The translations under genes and the position numbers were made by a program. Positions 1 to 7,321 of a stretch of 16,565 bases of DNA are shown here, piece after piece; the stretch's first letter is position 1; each line of letters starts with the position of its first letter. The stretch is from Cyclobacteriaceae bacterium (GTDB taxonomy: Bacteria > Bacteroidota > Bacteroidia > Cytophagales > Cyclobacteriaceae), in contig JALOMN010000003.1 in assembly GCA_025455445.1 (NCBI GenBank), positions 1 to 16,565 on the forward strand, given 5' to 3'. The notes under the pieces are model-generated. The model was not told the origin of the DNA and did no database searches. It saw only the letters and a list, made by a program, of their open reading frames with translations.

Positions 1-1508
1 ACTCCGCCCCTGCGCCACTGGTACGTGGCTCCGCTCGTCACCCCTGCATTGACTGTGAACGTAACACTCTGACCCGCACACACTGTCTGGCTTAACGGTT
101 GGGTTAAGATAGAAGGAGGATTTAAATATGTAATCTGGACATCACTTATGCTTGATGCACAAACACCATTTGAAATTGTCCAACGAAATACATACACACC
201 AGACTGAGTTACGGTTGCCGTAACACCAGGTGTGTTCACATCAGGAGAAAAGGTAGTAGTGCCTGGTCCACTAACCTGAGACCATGTGCCTACTCCAACT
301 AGTGGTGTGTTTGCAGCAAGAACAGCTGACAAGCCACATGCATTGGAATTACTCCCTGCAGAAGCGACCGATGGTGCCTGATCAACTGAAACTACTGTTT
401 TATTAGTAAGATATACATCACAAAGGGTAGATGTATTTCTCGCATAAACCTTAATTGTTGTGGTTGCAGATAATGCATTACTGGCAATAACAAGATTTGA
501 TCCTGTACCATTTGAGAAGCCACTTAGTGGAGTATTATCTGCATCATTTTGTAATTGATATTCTACTCCAGCCTCTGCTGCAGTTATAGTTATAGAAGCA
601 GTGGACCCCGAGCAAATTGTTGCGGATACGGGAGAAACATTAAGAAGGGCTGAAGGCAGACCGATTACAGCAACATTGCGAATATCCAAACAGTTTGGAA
701 TAAATGAAACGAAATCATTTGAAGCAGTCCAGTTTGTATTATTTCTCCCAGTCACCGGAAATGCCACACTACCATTACCATTTTCAATTCCCATGGTCAT
801 ACCAAAACCACCATCAAATTGAATATCAGTAGAGTGAATTTGTATTACATTAGTTGTCTCATGAAGTTGTATTTGGAATGTTACTGTTTGTGCAGCTCCA
901 CTGTGACGCACTCCATTAAAATTTACTATCAGCCTTCTGAAAGGTGCTGAGCCAGAAACAAAATAATTAACGCTGCCACCCAATGCGATGTCAAGATTAT
1001 CCCAGGCTGCTGCGATCAAATTATCCGGATTAGTACCGTTAGGCAATGTTTGATTGCCCCCATTGGCTGCACCCCAATCTGTAAATGTGATATACCCATT
1101 TGCATCTGCGAAGAAGTTTGAGTAATTGGTTCCAAAAAAATTAAATGTAAAACCAATAGGCAGGGCACCACTCCATTCGGATGTAAATGTTACACTGGTA
1201 CCAGTTCCTGCGATCGGGGCAAAAGCTCCAGCCGTGTTTACCGTATAAGACGTAGCAGATCCTGTGGTTGATACAATCTGATGGGTGCCAATACCTGCAG
1301 CAGCTGGTGAAAATGTTGAACCCGTTACCCCTGCACCAAAATAATTAGTTCCACCGGTAAGTGTAAAAGAGGGAGCATCTATACAGTAGGATGCATTTAG
1401 GTTGGTGATACTACATTGAGCAATAGCATTATTTGAGAAAAAAAATAAAGCAAAAACAACAATAGAATAAAAAGATAATAACCGTATTGTCCGTAAAAAT
1501 TCAGCCAT
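1..1508 (-). CDS. Large secreted Ig/PKD-like surface protein, N-terminal part (cut by left edge)
   Basis: The frame opens at ATG 1508 and stays open to base 1, giving 502 codons without a stop; the C-terminus lies outside. Residues 1-30 form a signal peptide ending AIA, with likely cleavage before Gln31. Residues 32-80 resemble a short PKD-like repeat with paired Cys (32, 42). Residues about 98-270 contain the pattern PIGFTFNFFGTNYSNFF and ANGYITF, like the nidogen-like or lectin-like domain common at the front of Bacteroidota adhesins. Three Ig/PKD-like domains follow at about 284-375, 376-462 and 463 onward, each with Thr/Ser/Gly-rich beta strands. A type IX secretion C-terminal sorting domain is expected downstream, but that is inference. 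It is the last gene of the STAND/barrel/lipoprotein cluster, 69 bases after the lipoprotein gene; a weak promoter-like element may lie in that gap. Role probably adhesion or surface structure; ligand unknown. Confidence 0.85.
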   Translation of the reverse strand, partial: MAEFLRTIRLLSFYSIVVFALFFFSNNAIAQCSITNLNASYCIDAPSFTLTGGTNYFGAGVTGSTFSPAAAGIGTHQIVSTTGSATSYTVNTAGAFAPIAGTGTSVTFTSEWSGALPIGFTFNFFGTNYSNFFADANGYITFTDWGAANGGNQTLPNGTNPDNLIAAAWDNLDIALGGSVNYFVSGSAPFRRLIVNFNGVRHSGAAQTVTFQIQLHETTNVIQIHSTDIQFDGGFGMTMGIENGNGSVAFPVTGRNNTNWTASNDFVSFIPNCLDIRNVAVIGLPSALLNVSPVSATICSGSTASITITAAEAGVEYQLQNDADNTPLSGFSNGTGSNLVIASNALSATTTIKVYARNTSTLCDVYLTNKTVVSVDQAPSVASAGSNSNACGLSAVLAANTPLVGVGTWSQVSGPGTTTFSPDVNTPGVTATVTQSGVYVFRWTISNGVCASSISDVQITYLNPPSILTQPLSQTVCAGQSVTFTVNAGVTSGATYQWRRGG

Positions 1509-1577
1509 AGGCTCGCATTTATTCTAATTCAAATACTATATCCAACCTAACCTATAAATGTAACTAAAATACAACCT

Positions 1578-2897
1578 CTAATCTATTAACCTGCCGTCTT
1601 GATTTACTTTAATCAATGCAATTTTCTTTTGTCCCACTGCACCTCCAATGGTCATGGTTCCGAACACCAGAATTCTGCCATCAGGCAATTCATGAACCGA
1701 ACCTGTATAATCATCTCCTACTCCACCAAAGAAAATCTGCCACTGCTTGATACCTGAATTTGAAAGCTTGGATAAAGAAATATTTGATCCTTGATTGGTA
1801 ATCTGTTTACTATTATTGAGTAAGAAATATCCGCCACTAATTGAGTTTGTCAGTCGGGTTGTACTATTTACCTCTTCACCCAAATCATCAAGAATTTGAT
1901 CGGCAAGCACATTATCCTCAAATCCTGTTGCGGGTGGAGCCAGTGGTTTGAATAACTCTTTCGTTAGCTTCACTATATAGCTTTGGGCTGATACAGATAC
2001 TGATACTCCGCTCAATACATATCCTCCTCCTGATGAAAGTGGACTTTCGATTACATCACTTAAGAATTCATCTCTATTCACGCTGCCGAGTCGATCCAAT
2101 AATGCAGTACCATTGTTAATTGCAATTCCCTTTGCTCCTAAGCTAAAAGCCCAGTATTTGTAGTCCGAACTATTGTTTCGTAATGCATTGGTATATCCAA
2201 AACCATAATAGGTTGTAGGTGATAGTTGAAATAACTTCACCAATGCATCATCGCTATCACTAAATCCAGAAGTATTAGACCATTCACCCGTAGCCAGGTC
2301 TGCCATCACTAAGGAGTTGCTGAATTTGAGATGCAAAGCATCATACAAATCATTTGGATTATCCGCTTTAAATGTCTTCACTGCGGATGTTTTACCACAC
2401 ACGATAAATCCATCCTGTAAAATGGATACTGAATTTACCTCTTCGTCAGAGTCAGTATTTTCCATAGTTTGAAAACCCACGCGAGCACTATCCAGCAGAT
2501 TACCCTCGGTGGTAACTAATTTAATGTAAACATCCCTGTTAGTGGCGCTGCGGACTGTTTCGCCTGCAATTACTAATCGATTGTCAGAAGTTAATGCAAT
2601 ATCTTTGGCAACATCATCACCTGATGAACCAAATGTTAACTCCCATAAAATTTCACCCACCGAATTTATTTTTGCCAGGTAGATTTGCTTTCCTAAAGAA
2701 GCCCCAGCTACGTTTGAATTACCAAGCAAAATAATTGTACCATCCGATAGAGGAAGAAAATCTACACCTTCCTGATCGCCCTCACCGCCATAAAACTTAA
2801 CAAATCTGTTTTCAAAAGGACCAGAAATATTATTTTCTGTATCGCACGAGAGAGTAAACAATCCACAGATAAGAAAAATAAGTAATGTCTTTTTCAT
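1578..2897 (-). CDS. Lipoprotein with seven propeller-like repeats
   Basis: 439 residues, no named family recognised. The N-terminus is a lipoprotein signal (MKKTLLIFLICGLFTLSC) with lipid-accepting Cys18 followed by acidic and polar residues (DTENN), so it is probably anchored in the outer membrane. The mature part shows seven spaced repeats of the form G-x-x-x-D-D/E, a gap, then a hydrophobic strand ending in Gly. They start near residues 37, 90, 147, 212, 271, 337 and 391, about 53-66 residues apart. The clearest are YGGEGDQEG, FGSSGDDVA and FGGVGDDYTG, each followed by a strand such as GTIILLGN or GRILVFGT. This fits a seven-bladed beta-propeller related to bacterial delta-60/SBBP-like repeats. 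It starts 6 bases after the beta-barrel gene, so the two are almost certainly co-transcribed. Ligand binding or protein docking is plausible; no catalytic motif was seen. Confidence 0.88.
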   Translation of the reverse strand: MKKTLLIFLICGLFTLSCDTENNISGPFENRFVKFYGGEGDQEGVDFLPLSDGTIILLGNSNVAGASLGKQIYLAKINSVGEILWELTFGSSGDDVAKDIALTSDNRLVIAGETVRSATNRDVYIKLVTTEGNLLDSARVGFQTMENTDSDEEVNSVSILQDGFIVCGKTSAVKTFKADNPNDLYDALHLKFSNSLVMADLATGEWSNTSGFSDSDDALVKLFQLSPTTYYGFGYTNALRNNSSDYKYWAFSLGAKGIAINNGTALLDRLGSVNRDEFLSDVIESPLSSGGGYVLSGVSVSVSAQSYIVKLTKELFKPLAPPATGFEDNVLADQILDDLGEEVNSTTRLTNSISGGYFLLNNSKQITNQGSNISLSKLSNSGIKQWQIFFGGVGDDYTGSVHELPDGRILVFGTMTIGGAVGQKKIALIKVNQDGRLID

Positions 2898-2903
2898 TTC
2901 GAC

Positions 2904-4025
2904 TTATTCCTGTGTGGTTGAATTTACTTTTTTCTTATTGAAAAGACCTCCGAATTTGGAATCTGTCTTCTTACGAGGATTATATATTGGATGAATATAA
3001 CCCACAGAGATAGCTAAGTTATCTAGGCGAAAATAATCACTCACATATTGATAGTTTGTAATACTTGCATCAAATGTTCCATCCTGATTATAATAAACCT
3101 GATCCGGTTTGGTGTAATTAGACAAGCCAATCATGTAGCGTATATCACCAAATAAAAAATCCTTTCCGATTTTATATTTCGCACCCACACCTAACAAAAC
3201 AGATTGGGTAAAAACATTTCTCTTAAACTTGATATTCTCATTTGGGCCCGTTGTTCTATTGATACCAATTGCCGGATTGGAGGGTGTATAATTATCAAAA
3301 ATCAAATCCTCATTCGCTGAAACCAGAAAACTGAATGCATAGCCTACGTATGCGAATGGTCTAATCCTTCCTGAATCTTTGCTGTATTTTACATATAGTG
3401 GTATATCAAACCCATTGAGTTTTTCTGTGGACGTTTTAATGTCATGTTTGTTATAACTGCTGACTTCGCGTTTAAATGCTTTAGACGCAAAATTGAATTC
3501 AGTTCCTATACTCCATTTAGTGTCTAAATTCCAGTCAACTCCAGCCCCTACCTGAAAGCCTATTTTAAAAATTTCCTTCCTATCCAAGGGAGTGCCACTT
3601 GTATTTATTTCATAGATCGTTCGGGGTCTTGAAGTATTTAAACCTATTCGAAAATGAGGTGTAAATATCGGAGTGGTCGTAAATTTTTTGCTTAGGTAAT
3701 ATACATCAATCGGATCACGCGCTGGATTGGCCACATATTCCGGATCAGCATTTAATAGTCTAAGATAGCTGTCTTCGGCAGCGATTGGATCATCCAGAAT
3801 AAGGTACGTCTGAGTAAGAATTAAATATGCCCGGACTTTTTGCTCGCTGGTGAATCCGGATTCCAGGCAGGGTTTTAGTATAGAGGGAATTCCGAAAAAG
3901 CGACCTGATTTAAATTCCTCATCTGCCTGATTAAGAATCTGCTCACAATCCTTTTGCTGTGCATTCGCATTGTGACAGAAAAGAAGAGTGAATAACAACC
4001 CAACTAAAAGCAACTTTCTATTCAT
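2904..4025 (-). CDS. Periplasmic TPR-like domain fused to outer-membrane beta-barrel
   Basis: 373 residues from ATG 4025. A TTG three bases upstream would add one residue, but the ATG overlaps the TGA of the STAND gene (TGATG), a typical coupled start, so ATG is preferred. Residues 1-22 are a signal peptide (NANA before Gln23). Residues about 25-115 are helical, with an alternating pattern like one or two TPR units (AYLILTQTYLILDDPIAAE, then LLNADPEY) and a Cys pair (27, 53). From about 120 to 350 the chain alternates hydrophobic and polar residues in strands rich in Tyr, Gly and Phe, as in PorT/OmpA-like Bacteroidota barrels (for example RPFAYVGYAFSFLV and VLLGVGAKYKIGKDFLFGD). The product should sit in the outer membrane with its helical domain in the periplasm. 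Its place between a STAND NTPase and a lipoprotein suggests a docking or signal-relay role, which is inference. Confidence 0.88.
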   Translation of the reverse strand: MNRKLLLVGLLFTLLFCHNANAQQKDCEQILNQADEEFKSGRFFGIPSILKPCLESGFTSEQKVRAYLILTQTYLILDDPIAAEDSYLRLLNADPEYVANPARDPIDVYYLSKKFTTTPIFTPHFRIGLNTSRPRTIYEINTSGTPLDRKEIFKIGFQVGAGVDWNLDTKWSIGTEFNFASKAFKREVSSYNKHDIKTSTEKLNGFDIPLYVKYSKDSGRIRPFAYVGYAFSFLVSANEDLIFDNYTPSNPAIGINRTTGPNENIKFKRNVFTQSVLLGVGAKYKIGKDFLFGDIRYMIGLSNYTKPDQVYYNQDGTFDASITNYQYVSDYFRLDNLAISVGYIHPIYNPRKKTDSKFGGLFNKKKVNSTTQE

Positions 4026-7000
4026 CAATAATCTTTGATTAAAAGGCTTTTACAGGTCGATTCATAGTCAATATTATTACCCACGTATATCTCCCACTCT
4101 TCAGGCGTCATGTTTCGGGTGAGTTTTGGACAAACTTGCTCTGCCAATGTGCGAGGGTCTGTTGGCCAGAACCTGATTTCTCCATTACTACAAGAAGCTA
4201 CCAGGTAATCCGAACCCTTGGTAAATGAGATATCCCATACATAGCCATTATTATTGTCCATTAAAATTGGCAAGTCATTCTCGTGATCCACTACCCACAT
4301 CTGCAATTTTCTATCTAATCCTGCGCTTGCCAATAATAGACCATCAGGACTGAATTCAAGATCGGCAATACCTGCCTTATGTCCGCCCAACTCTAATATC
4401 TTATTAGTTTGTAAGTCAAGTAATTTAACTACTCCCCTTACCACTCTGTTCTGCTCATTGATAACTTCTACACCAAATGCGATAGATGGTTTATTAGGAT
4501 TATATGCCACCGAAAGTATCCGGTTTCTACCTTCATTGGCAATTTCTTTATAGGTGTAATCCTTCAAATTAACCAGCACCACCACTCCACTGGCAGAAGC
4601 ACCAATCAACTCGGTGCCTGCTGAATTGATATCTATTGCTTTCAATTCATAAGGCAATGTAAGCACTGTTTTTCCTTGTCCTGAAATGTGATTGGTAAAC
4701 CTGAGCGTCTTATCCATTGATGCCGATATAAATCCGGAATTATCAGGCAAAAATTGAATGTCGTTTACAATTCCCTTGTGACCTTTTACAACCACTGGTT
4801 TTGAGGTCTGGTCTAGTTTGAAAATTTCAAGGTAAGAAGAATCACTACCATTCACCAGGTACTTTTCGTCTTTACTTAAGGCCAAAACTTTATTAGGGAA
4901 TCCTTTATTCTCAAAGATCAATTTATCCACCTTCTTAGCTAAATAATCACCTTGAAAAATGCGACCATCATTGCCGGATGTAAAGAATGAAGATGAGGTT
5001 GAAGATACTGCTAATGCAAACATTCTGTTCTTCAGGTTACCGGGCACCACGGCTGAGTTATAATTATATCCATACAGTTTTGCCAGGGCGTAATATAGCC
5101 CACGGAACACGTAAGGATCATATTTGTTTCCTCCGTATTTGGTATGATAAAGATAACCCTGCATGGCTGTAATACCAGCTAGTTGTGGGTCATCGATACC
5201 CTCTGATTTAGCTTCTAAAGATTGTGCAATAGATAACATCAACAGACGGTTTGCCTCGTCATAGGCATCTTGCGCAATTTGGGTTTGCCGTTCTGCCTCA
5301 ATTCTTGCTGAAGCTTCGAGCTTTTGAGAAGCCTTTGCCAATGCTTCCTGTTGTTTGGCCAGCACTAAATTTCGTTTGGCTTCATCACGCGCCAAAGTCA
5401 CATCATTCAATGCTACTATGAGTTCCTTTTGGTTTTTCTCAAGGAGTTCATTTTTTGCTTCCACTTCTAATTTGGCATCCACCGCTATCTGACGTTGCTC
5501 ATCCGCTTCCTTCTTCGCAGCATTTGCTAAATCTCTTTGCTCTATGGCAAGTTGTGCCTGTCTATCTGCTTCGATGCGTTGAAACAAACCATAAATAAAA
5601 AATCCGGTAGCAATTAAAAGCAGCAAAGCCAGGATGATATTAGTTACCCGTGCGCGCTGCAATAACCTGGTTTGCAGTTTCTCCTGGTTTTTTAAATCGA
5701 TTTCATATGCAACACGGCTCGTATCAAGAAATACGATGGCTCGCTCGAATGCGATATCATAGCGCTGTGCCCATGTTCTGGTTGGCCTTTGTTTTTTCTG
5801 CCAATTCAGTGCAAGTTGTAAATCGGGCGGTCGCCACAAGCCAGTCTTACCTACCTGGTACATTCCTGCGGCTTCGGAAACACGCTTATACATCTGGGCC
5901 GATTCAAACTCCTCTTCCACCCAAATAGCCAGGCGTGTCCAAATGCGCATAAGGCTTTCATGCGACAGTTCAATGATTGAATCATGATGCAATGGAACAT
6001 GAACACCCGGTAATAGAAATGATCTACCGGGCATGCGGAACTTTTCTACTACTTCAATCACCTTTTCTTCTGAAACCTGCGCTAACTCGGCAATTTCAGA
6101 AATCTTTCCCGGTCTGCGCATTTCCATACTATCAGAGTTTTTCTCTGTAATATTTTTGAAAAGCACTTCCGCAATTTCTTTGTCTGATCGGTCCAGTTCA
6201 TCATAGGCTTCATTGGCATGCAATGAGAGTGCCTGTGAGATTTTGCCAATCGCATTGTAATGCCTGATATCAATTGGCTCACCGGGTTCACGGTTTGCCA
6301 CCCAGTAATCCCAAGTGCGCATGAGAGCATGCTGAAGGATTGGCAACTGATCTTGATTTTCCCCTATGTCGTTCAGCAACCTTTTTACTAAGCGCTCAGT
6401 AATTCTTCCGCCTCCCACAGCAACGGGGCCTTCTATTGCTCTGCGCTTCTGTTCGCGCGTCATCAATGGCACCAGGTAATTGCTGCTGTTGATCATTTCA
6501 GTGAGCCCAAAGAAAGTCGAGCAATTACCCAGAAAATCAGAACGCATATTCAATGCTACAAATGCCGGGGTGGTGCGTTGTGAGGCAGCTTTGATTAAAA
6601 GGTTCACAAAAAGAATTGACTCGTCACTAGCTTGAGCATCGCCAGAGTCGCGAAAACGAAAAAGTTCTTCAAACTGATCTATGAAAAACAACACATTTGT
6701 GGCACCCTTCTCTTGCAGATAATCAGCGACTTCTATTAAACCCTCACTGCTGTTTAAGAGGATAGATTTTATGATCGCCTTATGAATTTGCTTATCTTCT
6801 GCTTGAATCCTGTTTTCTTCCAGGAGATGTGTAACGATTGAATTAGCAAGATTTTCGATAGGTGAACTGCCGGGGCGCGCAGTGATAATTTTCCAGTTGG
6901 GCCCCAGGTCAGTCATAAACCCGCCATATAATACGGGTATCAAACCGCAATACACCAAACTGGATTTTCCGCTACCGGAATAACCCATAATCGTTACAGA

Positions 7001-7186
7001 ACGATTATTATGAAGTTTTTCCAATATTTCATCTACCTGGCCTTCACGACCAAAAAACAGATGAGTATCATCTATGGAAAACGAACGCAAACCCGGAAAC
7101 GGATTAGCACCTACAGACGTAAAATCAATTACATCCTCGTAAAGTGTTTCATTTCTCTCTCGTGATTGAACAGAGTAATTTTGCAT
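4025..7186 (-). CDS. Membrane-anchored STAND NTPase with C-terminal WD40 propeller
   Basis: 1053 residues. Residues 28-48 carry the entry motif of the nSTAND1 family (NPFPGLRSF, then FFGRE). Walker A is GYSGSGKS (68-75) and Walker B is LFFIDQFEEL (166-175). An EGP motif near 252 and LPILQHALMRTW near 281 are typical of the family's helical module. A single hydrophobic helix lies at about 514-534; Lys/Arg before it (499, 503, 507, 511, 513) favour the NTPase being cytoplasmic. Residues about 536-648 form a long charged coiled coil. Residues about 711-1010 form seven WD40-like blades, clearest at KGHKGIVNDIQFLPDNSGFI and GGHKAGIADLEFSPDGLLLA. The tail (1011-1053) has Cys1019 and Cys1045. It is the first gene of the cluster. 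STAND proteins are ligand-triggered oligomerising switches; here the sensor would be the WD40 part. Signal, output and any link to phage defence are unknown. Confidence 0.93.
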   Translation of the reverse strand: MQNYSVQSRERNETLYEDVIDFTSVGANPFPGLRSFSIDDTHLFFGREGQVDEILEKLHNNRSVTIMGYSGSGKSSLVYCGLIPVLYGGFMTDLGPNWKIITARPGSSPIENLANSIVTHLLEENRIQAEDKQIHKAIIKSILLNSSEGLIEVADYLQEKGATNVLFFIDQFEELFRFRDSGDAQASDESILFVNLLIKAASQRTTPAFVALNMRSDFLGNCSTFFGLTEMINSSNYLVPLMTREQKRRAIEGPVAVGGGRITERLVKRLLNDIGENQDQLPILQHALMRTWDYWVANREPGEPIDIRHYNAIGKISQALSLHANEAYDELDRSDKEIAEVLFKNITEKNSDSMEMRRPGKISEIAELAQVSEEKVIEVVEKFRMPGRSFLLPGVHVPLHHDSIIELSHESLMRIWTRLAIWVEEEFESAQMYKRVSEAAGMYQVGKTGLWRPPDLQLALNWQKKQRPTRTWAQRYDIAFERAIVFLDTSRVAYEIDLKNQEKLQTRLLQRARVTNIILALLLLIATGFFIYGLFQRIEADRQAQLAIEQRDLANAAKKEADEQRQIAVDAKLEVEAKNELLEKNQKELIVALNDVTLARDEAKRNLVLAKQQEALAKASQKLEASARIEAERQTQIAQDAYDEANRLLMLSIAQSLEAKSEGIDDPQLAGITAMQGYLYHTKYGGNKYDPYVFRGLYYALAKLYGYNYNSAVVPGNLKNRMFALAVSSTSSSFFTSGNDGRIFQGDYLAKKVDKLIFENKGFPNKVLALSKDEKYLVNGSDSSYLEIFKLDQTSKPVVVKGHKGIVNDIQFLPDNSGFISASMDKTLRFTNHISGQGKTVLTLPYELKAIDINSAGTELIGASASGVVVLVNLKDYTYKEIANEGRNRILSVAYNPNKPSIAFGVEVINEQNRVVRGVVKLLDLQTNKILELGGHKAGIADLEFSPDGLLLASAGLDRKLQMWVVDHENDLPILMDNNNGYVWDISFTKGSDYLVASCSNGEIRFWPTDPRTLAEQVCPKLTRNMTPEEWEIYVGNNIDYESTCKSLLIKDY

Positions 7187-7321
7187 TCCAACTTAAATAA
7201 TAGACTTAAACTTCAATCTACTAAAAAAACATTACTTGAAGACAGATTAAAGTTTGAATCATGAATAAAGATTAAAAAATAGTAAATCTTCCTAAAAAAT
7301 TGATGAAATGTACTTAAAAAA

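Noticed and set aside
601..822. Plus-strand reading frame of 73 residues
   Set aside because: It lies antisense inside the Ig-like gene, which has an unbroken frame with signal peptide and domains; it has no promoter or recognisable motif.
1530..1538. Promoter-like TAGTATTTG before the Ig-like gene
   Set aside because: The spacer is three bases instead of two and no -33 TTG fits, so I did not list it as a feature.
4025..7186. Assigning the STAND protein to Avs-type phage defence or to a carbon-uptake protein (Hat/HatR)
   Set aside because: STAND defence proteins have other effector domains and no defence gene is nearby. The carbon-uptake label is an old database name for WD40/STAND proteins with no support here.
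7187..7321. AT-rich gap as a possible small RNA or hidden gene
   Set aside because: No hairpin with a T run, no tRNA-like fold and no convincing small frame were seen.
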